Positions 27,803-36,912 of a stretch of 64,000 nucleotides of DNA are shown piece after piece (the first letter of the stretch is position 1; each line of letters opens with the position of its first letter). Made by a program: the position numbers and the translations under genes. Origin of the DNA: JASHVB01 sp963762885 (GTDB taxonomy: Bacteria > Pseudomonadota > Alphaproteobacteria > Acetobacterales > Acetobacteraceae); the NCBI GenBank assembly GCA_963762885.1, contig CAVXNH010000099.1, forward strand, positions 62,001-126,000. Direction: 5' to 3'. The notes below the pieces were generated by a model, which did not search any database, was not told the origin of the DNA, and worked only from the letters and a program-made list of their open reading frames with translations.

Positions 27803-29058
27803 GATTTCAACCCGAGCAGGCGGCGCAGCCGTCCGGTCCTGCCGGTCGCCGGCGCGTTGCCGGGCGTGCCGCTGTCGAGCAATCGGACGAATGCTACTTC
27901 GCGCGCCAGCAGCAGCATCGCTTTACGGAACCCGCCGGGTGTGACCACGGCCGCCTCGCCCATGTTGGCGGCGTGCCCAACCACCTTGGGCAGGTCGGGG
28001 ATGACGACGTCGGGCGGCATCTTGAGCCCTTCTTCCAACTGCCGCCGGTTGAGGCCGCCGGGGAGGTTGTCGCGGTTCAGGACCAGCACGCCGCGGCGTG
28101 GTTGCATCGGGCCGTTGGGCAGGGCCAGCAGCCGCAGCATGTCGCGCACCGAGGCGAGCGTGGGGTCCATCACCAGCACGCGCTGATGCGCCATCATCAG
28201 CAGGTCGCGGTGCAGCGGCAGTGCCGAATAGGGCAGGTCGATGACGACGAAATTGTAGCGTCGCCGCAGTGCTTCCAGCAGCTGCGCCGCGGCGTCCGGC
28301 GTGTAGCCGACGGTTTCGGTCAGCTTCTCCTCGCCGGCCAGCACGTGCAGCCGCTTGCTGACCGGCTGGGCGGCGCGCTCGACGAACAGCTCGTCGATGC
28401 GATCCGGCGCTTCGAGCGCGGTGCGCAGGCCGGAGCCGGTCTTGGCGCCGAGCAGCATCGCAGCGGTTCCGCAATGCAGGTCGGCATCCAGCAGCACAGT
28501 GTGCCGCCGCGCTTCGACACCGAAATGCCAGGCGAGGTTGGCGGCGATGGTGCTGGCGCCGACGCCGCCGCGCGCGCCGGTCACGGTAACGACACGACCG
28601 CCCAGCACGCCCTCGGTCATCGGCGTGCCATGCAGGATCAGCGGACCGAAATACCGCGCCACCATGTCGCGCATCAGCGGCCGGTACAGGTATTCCAATA
28701 CGCCCAGGCCGTGGGTCATCTGGCGGTAGAAATTGAGGTCCTCGCGGTCGCCGATGACCAGCACGCGCACATCGGGTTCGACCACGTCGGACAGTTCACC
28801 CAATGCGGTCAGCGGCTGATCCTCGCCGCTGACATCGACGATCAGCACGTGCGGCGTAGGCATCTTGTGCAGCGCCGTCATCGCTGCGCGCACGGTGCCG
28901 CGGCGAATTTCGAAACCTTGCGGCACCGCTTCCAGCAGGCCCTCGCGCAGCGCGGATTCGGTCTCCTGGTCGCCGACGAAGGCGATGACGCGCGGCCTGT
29001 CGGGCCGTTCCGTTTCGGCTGCCGGTGGGTCCGCGAGCATTGTGCCGTCGGGGGGCAT
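27799..29058 (-). CDS. cpaE: Tad pilus localisation MinD-like ATPase
   Basis: 419 residues. An N-terminal receiver-like domain (about 20-135) without strict phospho-acceptor motif is followed by a MinD/ParA-type ATPase with deviant P-loop GARGGVGASTIAANLAW, DADLHCGTAAMLLG and VVIDLPYSALP. CpaE/TadZ places the Tad machine at a cell pole. The first residues are MPPDGTMLADPP; the ATG (29056-29058) overlaps the cpaD stop. Confidence 0.9.
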   Translation of the reverse strand: MPPDGTMLADPPAAETERPDRPRVIAFVGDQETESALREGLLEAVPQGFEIRRGTVRAAMTALHKMPTPHVLIVDVSGEDQPLTALGELSDVVEPDVRVLVIGDREDLNFYRQMTHGLGVLEYLYRPLMRDMVARYFGPLILHGTPMTEGVLGGRVVTVTGARGGVGASTIAANLAWHFGVEARRHTVLLDADLHCGTAAMLLGAKTGSGLRTALEAPDRIDELFVERAAQPVSKRLHVLAGEEKLTETVGYTPDAAAQLLEALRRRYNFVVIDLPYSALPLHRDLLMMAHQRVLVMDPTLASVRDMLRLLALPNGPMQPRRGVLVLNRDNLPGGLNRRQLEEGLKMPPDVVIPDLPKVVGHAANMGEAAVVTPGGFRKAMLLLAREVAFVRLLDSGTPGNAPATGRTGRLRRLLGLKS

Positions 29059-29375
29059 CAGTCGCTGTTCCCTGCCGGCGGCGCGGGCGGCGGTGCTGGC
29101 GATGCGCTGCTGACCGGCACGAGCTGCGCCACGCCACTGTCGGGCAATGGCCGGACGAGGTTGTGGCGCAACCGGTCGATTGCCGCCGCCGCAAGGTGAC
29201 CATCGGCGGGGCTGGCGGGCGTTGCCATCACCAGGTCGGACGGCACCACCACCATGGCGCGCAGATTGGAGTCGTTGGCATCGTTCGGCCGCCATGCGCC
29301 GTCGCGCAGATATGGATCGATCTTGTCGCAGCCGGTCAGCGAGAGCAGCAGAAGCAATGCGGTGGAACGGAACAT
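29058..29375 (-). CDS. cpaD: Tad pilus lipoprotein
   Basis: 105 residues. Signal peptide with lipobox LLSLTGC, then CDKIDPYLRDGAWRPNDAND, which is the signature of short CpaD/pilus lipoproteins in alphaproteobacteria. It is smaller than CpaD of Caulobacter (about 220 aa) but common in this group. Located between the secretin and cpaE, overlapping both stop/start positions closely. Confidence 0.8.
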   Translation of the reverse strand: MFRSTALLLLLSLTGCDKIDPYLRDGAWRPNDANDSNLRAMVVVPSDLVMATPASPADGHLAAAAIDRLRHNLVRPLPDSGVAQLVPVSSASPAPPPAPPAGNSD

Positions 29376-29388
29376 CGCCGTGTCTTCC

Positions 29389-30939
29389 TTATTGCATCAT
29401 GAAGCCGGCATCGCCCGGGATGTGCGGCACTGGCGCGGCCGGTCCGTCATCGCGCGCGCTTTGACGCAGCAGCAGCAGACGCTCCAGGTCGCTGGGTGGT
29501 TTCCAGGCGTCGGTCGGCAGCTTCAACTGCGCCGGGTCCGACACGCCGTTGACGAGGTACGGCGTCACGACGATCACCAATTCGGTCTCGTTGCGCTGGA
29601 ACGAGTCGGAGCGAAACAGCGCGCCCAGCACTGGCATCTCGCCGATGCCGGGTATCGCGTTGCCGGTCATCGCCGTGTTGTCCTGCAACAGTCCCGCGAT
29701 CGCGAACGTCTGTCCGCTCGCCAGTTCCACCGTGGTCTCTGCTCTTCGCACGGTCAGCGCCGGCACCTGGATCGAGCTGTTGCCCACGCTGAGCTGCACC
29801 GCTCCCTGCGTGGTCAGTGCACTCACCTCCGGCCGCACCTTCATGTTGATGCGGCTGCCGGATATCACCGTGGGCACGAAGGCGAGGCTGACGCCGTATT
29901 GCTTGAAATCGATGGTGACCTGGTTGTTCTGCTGGGCAACCGGGATGGGGAACTCGCCGCCCACCAGGAAGCTTGCGGTCTCGCCGCTCATGGCGGTCAG
30001 ATTAGGCTCGGCCAGCACATGCGCGAGGTTGTCCTGCGCCAGGGCATCGATGACCCCATTGAAGTTGCCGCCGATCAGCAGCGGATTTCCCGGGTATATG
30101 CCGAGCGCCTGGGTAACGTCGGTGTTGACGTTCAAACCAAGTGCGGGGAACGCCGCGATCTTGCCGATGTTGCCGAGCGCCGACCAATTCACTCCGATGT
30201 TGCGAAGCACGTTGCGGCTCACTTCGGCGATGCGCACCCGCAAATTCACCTGCACACTGGAGAGCACCGCAATTTTGCTCTCGACCGTCTGGCCGGTGGC
30301 AAGGAAGTCGCGCGCGGCCTCGATCGCCTGATCCGCTTCGCCCGCCGTCTGCAAGGTGCCGCTAACCATCAGGCCGTTGGGGCGCGTTGCCACATGGACG
30401 CCGCGGCCGGGCAGCACCCTGCCGATGGCTCGCTCCGCCTGCGCGGCCGCGTAGGTGGAGGGCTGCACGATCACGTCGTACTGCGCGATCGCGTCGCCAT
30501 TGTCGTCGATCGCGGCGATCGTTGTGCGCCCGGACGCAATGCCAAGCACGAACAGCGTCGTCGGCGAGGCCGGACGAACCTCGGCAACATGCGGATCGGC
30601 GGCGAACACGCTGGCCGCCGGCACATCCAGCGACACGAGCCGCCCGGTGCCGGCTTCCAACGCGAGCGCTTGCGCGCGCATCGGTCTGAGCGGCCCAGCC
30701 GGCGCAGCCAGGCGGAGAGGGGCGCCAGGCGCCCTGGGCATCGGCACCACCATCGGCCCGTTGCCTTGTGCCTGCACCGCGCCCAGCGCGGTTGCCGGCG
30801 CGAGCGTGGTGGCAGCGATGCCCCGTGCCATCCCCGCGGCGGCTTGCGCTGCGTCGCTGGGCTGCGCCGGTTGGGCCTGGGCAGCGGTGCCGAGGCAGAG
30901 CCAAATGGCCAGCCAAAGATGAGGGCGACGATTTGTCAT
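29389..30939 (-). CDS. cpaC: Tad outer-membrane secretin
   Basis: 516 residues with signal peptide (LWLAIWLCLGTAAQAQ). An N-terminal BON/pilus secretin N-domain (ALEAGTGRLVSLDVPAASVF, ASPTTLFVLGIASGRTTIAA) precedes the secretin core (VQVNLRVRIAEVSRNVLRNI, VLAEPNLTAMSGETASFLVG GEFPIPV, TELVIVVTPYLV). It forms the outer-membrane channel for the Flp pilus. ATG 30937-30939 overlaps the cpaB stop in ATGA. Confidence 0.92.
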   Translation of the reverse strand: MTNRRPHLWLAIWLCLGTAAQAQPAQPSDAAQAAAGMARGIAATTLAPATALGAVQAQGNGPMVVPMPRAPGAPLRLAAPAGPLRPMRAQALALEAGTGRLVSLDVPAASVFAADPHVAEVRPASPTTLFVLGIASGRTTIAAIDDNGDAIAQYDVIVQPSTYAAAQAERAIGRVLPGRGVHVATRPNGLMVSGTLQTAGEADQAIEAARDFLATGQTVESKIAVLSSVQVNLRVRIAEVSRNVLRNIGVNWSALGNIGKIAAFPALGLNVNTDVTQALGIYPGNPLLIGGNFNGVIDALAQDNLAHVLAEPNLTAMSGETASFLVGGEFPIPVAQQNNQVTIDFKQYGVSLAFVPTVISGSRINMKVRPEVSALTTQGAVQLSVGNSSIQVPALTVRRAETTVELASGQTFAIAGLLQDNTAMTGNAIPGIGEMPVLGALFRSDSFQRNETELVIVVTPYLVNGVSDPAQLKLPTDAWKPPSDLERLLLLRQSARDDGPAAPVPHIPGDAGFMMQ

Positions 30940-31781
30940 CAGAACCGGAGTTCCTTCGCGTCGGAGGTTCCCTGGTAGATCCGCATGATCCGCCCGGCGG
31001 TGCGTCCCTGGTTGAGGGCCGGTGACACATCCCCGCCCCAGGTCGTGGTCGGTGTGTTGCCTTGCGCATCCGGCGCGGCGTCCGCGGCACGCACGATGAG
31101 CGAGAGATGGCCAAGCCGCGCGGCCAAGGCGGCGCGCTCGGCCTGCGCTTCGGTCACTTCCAGCGTCACGGTGTGGGTGGCGCCTTGTTCCGTGCTGGTG
31201 CCCGTGGCGCCCTGCATCATTTGCTGATCGATGGCGATCACACGGACATCGCCGAGGACGCTCTCGGCCGAGGCGCGGCGGGAGACGGGCAGGGTCTGGT
31301 CGTCGGTGACCTGCGTCAGGATCACGTCCACATGGTCGCCGGGCCAGATCAGTCCGGCGGTGCCACTGACCGCATCGACGCCAATGGTGGTGGCCCGCAT
31401 GCCCGACCGCAGCACCGCGGCGAGGAAGCCGTGATCGCCTGGCCGCAGCAGGTCCGCCGGCAGCAAAATCTCCTGTGGCAGCAGGCTGCGGCGGATCATG
31501 GAGCCGACCAGGTCGGCGCGCGCCTGCGGCGTATCGGTGCGGGCGTTCGCCGGCGCCTCGGACGCCGGCACTTCGCGCGGCTGGATGTCGTCGTATTTCA
31601 GCAGGCTGCCGGCACGCAACGGATGCGCGGCCGCCAGGATTTGCGTCGTGGGCGGCGGTGCCGATGCGACGGTTGCCGCGACCACTGGCTTCGCAGGAAG
31701 CTGCATGCCGATCCACGCAACCGTGCCGAGCCCACCAAGACCCAGCACGATCGCCACCAACAGGGCAGTGCGAAGAGACAT
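30939..31781 (-). CDS. cpaB: Tad pilus assembly protein CpaB/RcpC
   Basis: 280 residues. An N-terminal anchor (LRTALLVAIVLGLGGLGTVA) is followed by an SAF domain (AAAHPLRAGSLLKYDDIQPR) and RcpC domain (MRATTIGVDAVSGTAGLIWP, GDHVDVILTQ). It acts in the periplasm near the secretin. Located four bases downstream of cpaA. Confidence 0.9.
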   Translation of the reverse strand: MSLRTALLVAIVLGLGGLGTVAWIGMQLPAKPVVAATVASAPPPTTQILAAAHPLRAGSLLKYDDIQPREVPASEAPANARTDTPQARADLVGSMIRRSLLPQEILLPADLLRPGDHGFLAAVLRSGMRATTIGVDAVSGTAGLIWPGDHVDVILTQVTDDQTLPVSRRASAESVLGDVRVIAIDQQMMQGATGTSTEQGATHTVTLEVTEAQAERAALAARLGHLSLIVRAADAAPDAQGNTPTTTWGGDVSPALNQGRTAGRIMRIYQGTSDAKELRF

Positions 31782-31785
31782 CGGA

Positions 31786-32304
31786 TTATCCGAACGGGAT
31801 CGGGGTGCAGAATGTCAGCAGCACGCCCGTGCCGATGGCGCAGGAATAGGGAAGCGACAGGCCTCGCCGTATTCGCCGCTGTTCGGCGCGCCAGATGCGC
31901 CGGACCAGATTGCGCGGTTGCGGGATGACGCGATTCGGCAACAGTCGTGCGATGAGCAGATAGGAGAGGGCGAGCAAACCGCCGGCGATGGCGGTGCTGA
32001 TGAGCAACTCGGGCACCGAGGTGGGCGGCACCAGTAAAGCGCAGGCACTCAGCAGCTTGACGTCGCCGCCGCCGATCCAGCCCTGCCGCCAGCAATACCA
32101 CGCGCCGGCGAACACTAGGCCGCCGCCGAACAGGGGCGGAATGAATTGTCCATTGAGTGCGTTGAGTCCCAGCCCGGCCGCCGCGACGATGATCGATACG
32201 GAGTTAGGAACCGTGCGCACGGCCACGTCGTGCGCCGCGGCGAACAGCAGAGCCGTTGCCGCGGCGAACAGAAACCAGAAATGCAGTGTAAATGGATCGG
32301 TCAT
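31786..32304 (-). CDS. cpaA: prepilin peptidase of the Tad system
   Basis: 172 residues, an A24 family aspartyl protease with several membrane segments. Catalytic Asp residues are seen in FAAAHDVAVRTVPNSV and in GGGDVKLLSACALL (GxGD-type motif). It cleaves the leader of the Flp pilins and TadE/F. The last helix (YSCAIGTGVLLTFCTP) matches the family. Confidence 0.9.
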   Translation of the reverse strand: MTDPFTLHFWFLFAAATALLFAAAHDVAVRTVPNSVSIIVAAAGLGLNALNGQFIPPLFGGGLVFAGAWYCWRQGWIGGGDVKLLSACALLVPPTSVPELLISTAIAGGLLALSYLLIARLLPNRVIPQPRNLVRRIWRAEQRRIRRGLSLPYSCAIGTGVLLTFCTPIPFG

Positions 32305-32370
32305 CGGGCTCGTGACCTTGCCAGGTTGTTTTGACGATCAGGCCGTGTTGGGCGCCTGCCGTCGCTGCGA

Positions 32371-32544
32371 TCAGGGCAATGCGGCGGTGATTGTGGTGAA
32401 GGTTGCGGTCAGTTGGGTGCCGAGAGCGGTCACCGAGGTGACGATCGCCACGGCGACAAGGCCGGCGATCAGGCCATATTCCAGCGCGGTCACGCCGCGT
32501 TGGTCTTTCGCGAGCGCTCCGAGGCGCTCAAAGATCGTGAACAT
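32371..32544 (-). CDS. flp: Flp family type IVb pilin (second copy)
   Basis: 57 residues, MFTIFERLGALAKDQRGVTA then LEYGLIAGLVAVAIVTSVTA and a short tail LGTQLTATFTTITAALP. The cleavage site is RG/VTALEY with Glu at position +5 of the mature pilin, a Flp hallmark. ATG 32542-32544. It is a paralogue of the neighbouring gene, with 27-base blocks nearly identical. Confidence 0.9.
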   Translation of the reverse strand: MFTIFERLGALAKDQRGVTALEYGLIAGLVAVAIVTSVTALGTQLTATFTTITAALP

Positions 32545-32727
32545 TGTGACAGCCTTGCTACGTCCGCGCGGCGCATCGGAGGCGTCGTCGCGCGGATCTC
32601 GGTGAAGCGAATAACCGACGTTGTGCCAGCCGGCCGACGAACCCGTGGCCTGGGGTTGTGCAAAATATCGCTTGACTCCGGTGACGCTCGAGCCGTGCTG
32701 ACCGGCAGGCATTGCCCTCGTTCCCGT

Positions 32728-32904
32728 CTACCCGGGCAGGGCGCCGGCGATGGTGGTGAAGGTGGAGACCAGTTTGGCGCCCAGCGCCGTCACCGACGTC
32801 ACGATCGCAACGGCCACAAGGCCCGCGATCAGGCCATATTCCAGCGCGGTCACGCCACGCTTGTCCTGTGCCAGCGCACTGAGGTTGTTCAGGAACGTGA
32901 ACAT
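32728..32904 (-). CDS. flp: Flp family type IVb pilin (first copy)
   Basis: 58 residues, MFTFLNNLSALAQDKRGVTA then LEYGLIAGLVAVAIVTSVTA, ending LGAKLVSTFTTIAGALPG. It has the same RG/VTALEY processing site as the second copy. It is the first gene of the Tad operon and therefore probably the main pilin subunit; the second copy may be a duplicate with a different surface. Confidence 0.92.
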   Translation of the reverse strand: MFTFLNNLSALAQDKRGVTALEYGLIAGLVAVAIVTSVTALGAKLVSTFTTIAGALPG

Positions 32905-33285
32905 TGTCGTATCCTTGCTTCTATCGCGCAGAGCGTCTTCGACCTCGTTGCGCGAGGTGGGACTGGTGCCTGAGCATTCTGCCGGCCGACTGACGGACAC
33001 TGCGCGTAAGCGGCTCCGTCCCAAGGTCCGGTGGGGTTTCTGCGGCCGATGCCGGGTTAGCCACGCTGCCTTGCACAAATCAGGAACATAGACCGAGAGT
33101 CTTAACGAACGGTTGATGCCGGCGCGATTTCTGCAAATGATTTGGATTACGTCGGAATGTCACACTGCTGCCAGACCCCAGAGCGGCATTCATCGGTTCC
33201 CGCGGTCGACGGCAGTGTGCGTTTGTGGCGTGATCGTTGCCTCGGCCGCAGGAATCCTCCGGGCCTGGTCCAAGGGCGGCAACGC

Positions 33286-34431
33286 ATGGCTGAACAGCGC
33301 ATCGGCATCATCATCAACGGCGCGACCGGACGGATGGGCACGACCCAGCACATGGCGAACCTGCTGGCGATCGCGGCGGAGGGCGGATTGCCGTTGCGCA
33401 ATGGCGATCGCCTGATCCCCGAGCTGTTGCTGGTCGGGCGGGATGCCGCGCGTCTGAGGGCGCTGGCGGCGGCGCATGGCGGCCAGCGCTGGACCACAAG
33501 CCTGGAGGAGGCGCTGGCCGGTCCGGACTCGATTTTCATGGATTGCGCCGCGACCGGGGATCGCCCGAAGCGCGTGCGACAGGCGATCGGCGCCGGCAAG
33601 CACATCCATATCGAAAAGCCGACCGCGCCCACCGTGGACGAGGCGATGGCGCTGGCGCGCGCGGCTGACGCCGCGGGACTGAAGCACGGCGTGATCCAGG
33701 ACAAGCTGTTCCTGCCCGGCTTCGCCAAGCTGCTGTTCGTCAGGAACTCGGGATTTTTCGGGCGCGTTTTGTCGATCCGGATCGACGCGGGATCCTGGGT
33801 GTTCGACGGCAAGACGCAGGAATGTCAGCGCCCAAGCTGGAACTACAGGCGTGCGGAGGGCGGCGGGATCGCGCTCGATATGATGGCGCACTGGCGTTAC
33901 ATGATCGACCGCCTGGCCGCGCCGGTGACCGGCGTGTGCGCGCTGATGGCGACGGCGATCCCGGAGCGGGTGGACGAGCAGGGGCGCAGCTATGCGGTGG
34001 ACGTTGAGGATACGTCGCACGCGCTGTTGCAACTTGCCGGTGGCGCAGTGGGGGTGATCACCAATAGCTGGGCGACGCGAATCCGGCGCGACGACACGAT
34101 GGTGGTGCAGATCGACGGCACGCTGGGCTCGGCGGTGGCCGGGCGGTTACGCTGCTTCACCCAGGCGGCGGTGAACACGCCCGAGGCGTTCTTCGGTGGC
34201 GGGCGGCCGTCCGGGATGGATTTTTATGCGCAGTGGCAGGAGGTGCCAGACACGCTGCCCGCCGGCAATCCGTTCCGGCAGTGCTGGGAGGCGTTCCTGC
34301 GCCATGTCGCGGAGGACGCGCCGTATGTGCCGACGCTGGTGGAGGGAGCGAAGGCGGTGCAACTCGCCGATCTCGCGTATCGCAGCGTCACCGAGGGGCG
34401 GTGGATGGCGGTGCCGGCGCTGAGTTTGTGA
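33286..34431 (+). CDS. Gfo/Idh/MocA family oxidoreductase
   Basis: 381 residues. N-terminal Rossmann fold opens MAEQRIGIIINGATGRMG. EKP motif in HIHIEKPTAPTVDEA and the substrate region (VIQDKLFLPGFAKLLF, GGIALDMMAHWRYMIDRL) place it in the family that oxidises/reduces sugars and related hydroxy-ketones with NAD(P). Product and substrate are unknown. ATG 33286-33288 precedes the Rossmann motif closely. It runs divergently from the Tad operon and shares the 33079-33285 intergenic region. Confidence 0.88.
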   Translation: MAEQRIGIIINGATGRMGTTQHMANLLAIAAEGGLPLRNGDRLIPELLLVGRDAARLRALAAAHGGQRWTTSLEEALAGPDSIFMDCAATGDRPKRVRQAIGAGKHIHIEKPTAPTVDEAMALARAADAAGLKHGVIQDKLFLPGFAKLLFVRNSGFFGRVLSIRIDAGSWVFDGKTQECQRPSWNYRRAEGGGIALDMMAHWRYMIDRLAAPVTGVCALMATAIPERVDEQGRSYAVDVEDTSHALLQLAGGAVGVITNSWATRIRRDDTMVVQIDGTLGSAVAGRLRCFTQAAVNTPEAFFGGGRPSGMDFYAQWQEVPDTLPAGNPFRQCWEAFLRHVAEDAPYVPTLVEGAKAVQLADLAYRSVTEGRWMAVPALSL

Positions 34432-34505
34432 GGCGCGGCACCCGGTCGTCGCAGCGTGGCCGGGGCGCCGGGAAGGTAAAACGTGTCAGGGCAGAGGGTA
34501 GTCTC

Positions 34506-34534
34506 TTGAATACTTCAGAATCATAGCCTATTCT
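34506..34534 (+). promoter_or_regulatory. putative promoter of the toxin-antitoxin pair
   Basis: TTGAAT (34506-34511), a 17-bp spacer and TATTCT (34529-34534) form a sigma70-like promoter 20 bp upstream of the antitoxin start. GAAT/ATTC within it may belong to an operator for autoregulation. Confidence 0.55.
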
Positions 34535-34554
34535 CTCCCGAACAGGAGTTCTCA

Positions 34555-34992
34555 ATGGTCGGTCTGGCCTATCCGTCGACCCGCTTCGATCCATCACCCC
34601 TGGTGGATCTCGCCTCCAAAGAAGCGCGCGAGCGATTAAGCGCATCCGCGCTCAAGGCGTTCTTCAATATGATCGATCTGTGGGACGTTCGCGATGAGGA
34701 CGCGCGACAGCTACTTGGCGGCGTCAGCAACGGACCATACTACGCCATGAAGAAGCATCCGGACGGCCGGGTGCTCGATCCAGACGTGCTGCTACGCATC
34801 TCCTATCTGGTCGGCATCTTCAAGGCGCTGAACATTCTGCATGGTCAACCTCTTGCGGACGAATGGGTTCGTCTGCCGAACACCAACCGCATATTCGGTG
34901 GCGCGACGCCCCTTGCCTACATGATGCGAGGCGGCGTTCCCGCAATGCAGACGGTGCGGCGATTGCTCGACGGGCGTCGAGGCAGCATGTGA
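34555..34992 (+). CDS. Xre/MbcA/ParS-type antitoxin
   Basis: 145 residues. An N-terminal helix-turn-helix-like part (SASALKAFFNMIDLWDVRDE) precedes the DUF2384 antitoxin-binding domain (LLRISYLVGIFKALNILHGQ, RLPNTNRIFGGATPLAYMMR). The strong AGGAG lies eight bases before the ATG. These antitoxins bind and neutralise RES toxins and repress their own promoter. GC content is lower than in the surroundings, consistent with horizontal acquisition. The stop overlaps the toxin's GTG start. Confidence 0.88.
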   Translation: MVGLAYPSTRFDPSPLVDLASKEARERLSASALKAFFNMIDLWDVRDEDARQLLGGVSNGPYYAMKKHPDGRVLDPDVLLRISYLVGIFKALNILHGQPLADEWVRLPNTNRIFGGATPLAYMMRGGVPAMQTVRRLLDGRRGSM

Positions 34993-35681
34993 CAACGCTG
35001 CCGGGTACAGCGCTGATCCGGCGCAACGATACCCACCGGCTGATTCCCTCTAAATACAGCGACGACCAAAGTAGCGTGCTCGCCCGCATTAGCGATGACG
35101 ATCGGCATCTTGCCGACATATTCGAACTTGACAACGCGACCAATGACCGCCTGCTGGCGGAGAACGACAGTCTGCCGGGTATCGGCGTCCACGAGCTGGT
35201 GTTCGGTGTTCCCTGGTATCGCATGGTGAACGCGGCCTTCATCCACGCACATCCGCTCGGCAGCCGCTTCAACGGTCCTGAGCGCGGCGCCTGGTACGCG
35301 GCGTTCGATGTCAGAACGGCGCAAATGGAGGTCGCCTTCCACAAGACTGTGCAACTTGCCGAGGTGGGCCGTTTTGAAGACGATGTGACTCTGGACGACT
35401 ATCTCGCCGATTTCAGCGGTGTATTTCACGATCTGCGCGACGCATCCGAGTTTGCCGAATGTCTGGATCCTGATAGCTATCAGCGGTCGCAGGTGCTCGC
35501 TGAACAGTTGCTCGATGCCGGGTCACTCGGCATTGTCTATCCGAGTGTGCGCCGGAGGGGAGGAACTTGCCTTGCGTGCTTTCGGCCGGCTCTGGTCATG
35601 AACGTTCGCAAGGCGACGACGTGGCGGTTTCGCTGGCTCGGTAATCCGAAACCGGCGATCGAAGCTGTCAGACTGGTTTGA
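34989..35681 (+). CDS. RES-domain toxin (NAD+-depleting)
   Basis: 230 residues, starting at GTG 34989-34991 within ATGTGA of the antitoxin. RES motif region GSRFNGPERGAWYAAFDVRT and QMEVAFHK carries the conserved Arg, Tyr and Glu residues; the third block is AGSLGIVYPSVRRRGG. RES toxins of Xre-RES pairs degrade NAD+ and cause stasis. The pairing and overlap with a DUF2384 antitoxin is the classical arrangement. Confidence 0.9.
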   Translation: MTTLPGTALIRRNDTHRLIPSKYSDDQSSVLARISDDDRHLADIFELDNATNDRLLAENDSLPGIGVHELVFGVPWYRMVNAAFIHAHPLGSRFNGPERGAWYAAFDVRTAQMEVAFHKTVQLAEVGRFEDDVTLDDYLADFSGVFHDLRDASEFAECLDPDSYQRSQVLAEQLLDAGSLGIVYPSVRRRGGTCLACFRPALVMNVRKATTWRFRWLGNPKPAIEAVRLV

Positions 35682-35778
35682 TTGCGGCACGCTGAGCAAT
35701 GGGGCGCACCGGATCATGGACTTTGCCGCGCCGGTTCACCTACGCTGGCGTTTGCCGCTGCCCTGTCGAAGGTCCGAG

Positions 35779-36837
35779 ATGCGCACCGTCAATGTCCTGG
35801 CCATCCAACGCTCCACCGAAGCAGAACGCGCGAAGATCGCAGCGGTCGATCCGGCGATCCGTCTGGTCGATGCCGGGGGGTGGTTCGACGGCGAAATCCG
35901 CGACACCTGGCCCGCCGCCTCCGCCGCCCGCTACCTCGCCCCATCGGCTACCGGCCACGGCACCCGCGCCGAGCGCGATCAACTGCTTGGCGACGCGGAG
36001 GTGATCCTTGGTGGCTGGCCCTTTCCGCTCGACCTGCGGGCGCGCTCGCCGCGTTTGAAATGGTTCCATCAGCGCCCGGCCGGCGCGAGCAATCTGTTGC
36101 TGGGCGATCTCTGGGGCAGCGACGTCGTCGTCACCACGTCGCGCGGCGCGGGCAACACGCTGGCGATGGCGGAATACGCGGTGGCCGGCATCCTGCATTT
36201 TGCCAAGAGCCTGGACCGTGCCATCCACGATCGCGAGGTGGGTTCGTTCGAGCATCGCGCCTACCGTCCGCTGCTGCTGCACGGCAAGACCGCCTGCGTG
36301 GTGGGTGCCGGTGGTATCGGGCTGGAGGTCGGGCGGCTGTGCGCCGCACTCGGCATGCGCGTGGTCGGCACGCGGCGGCATCCGCAGCCGGATGCGCCGC
36401 TGCCGCCGGGTTTCTCCGAACTGGGGGGCGCCGCCGAGTTGGACCGCTTCCTGCCGGACAGCGACTTCGTGGCGATCTGCTGCCAATGGACGCTGGAGAC
36501 GACGCGGCTGTTCAATCACGATCGCTTTGCCGCGATGAAGCATGGCGCAGTGCTGGTCAACGTGGCGCGCGGCGAGATCGTCGATGAGCAGGCGCTGGGC
36601 GATGCGCTGGCAAGCGGAAGACTTCGGGGCGTGGTGCTGGATGTGTATGTCGGCGAGTTCCAGCACACGCCGCCGGAGGCGCTGTGGAAGGACCCGCGTG
36701 TGCTGATCACACCGCACATCTCCGGCGCCAGCGATGAGAACCGCCACGGCGCGATCGATATGTTCTGCGAGAACCTGCGCGCCTGGCTGGATGGTGCGCC
36801 GTTACGCAATGTGATCGATTGGGAACGCGGGTACTGA
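35779..36837 (+). CDS. D-isomer-specific 2-hydroxyacid dehydrogenase
   Basis: 352 residues. NAD-binding GAGGIGLEVGRLCAAL, catalytic Arg in LVNVARGEIVDE, Glu in VLDVYVGEFQHTPP and His in LITPHISGASD form the usual triad. NAD-linked reduction of 2-keto acids is expected; the substrate is unknown. ATG 35779-35781 begins the first beta strand (MRTVNVLAIQR). It lies about 100 bp downstream of the RES toxin in a more GC-rich context, so the two are unlikely to be functionally linked. Confidence 0.9.
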   Translation: MRTVNVLAIQRSTEAERAKIAAVDPAIRLVDAGGWFDGEIRDTWPAASAARYLAPSATGHGTRAERDQLLGDAEVILGGWPFPLDLRARSPRLKWFHQRPAGASNLLLGDLWGSDVVVTTSRGAGNTLAMAEYAVAGILHFAKSLDRAIHDREVGSFEHRAYRPLLLHGKTACVVGAGGIGLEVGRLCAALGMRVVGTRRHPQPDAPLPPGFSELGGAAELDRFLPDSDFVAICCQWTLETTRLFNHDRFAAMKHGAVLVNVARGEIVDEQALGDALASGRLRGVVLDVYVGEFQHTPPEALWKDPRVLITPHISGASDENRHGAIDMFCENLRAWLDGAPLRNVIDWERGY

Positions 36838-36912
36838 ACGGAACGGATGGCAGGAGGGGCCTGCCGAAGCCCGGTTAGCAACAGCCCCGCTGATGGTTGT
36901 CGAAGCCAAGCG

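Noticed and set aside
29389..31716. Secretin gene apparently extended through cpaB
   Set aside because: The extension is cpaB read in another frame; the signal peptide and ATGA junction at 30939 mark the true start of cpaC.
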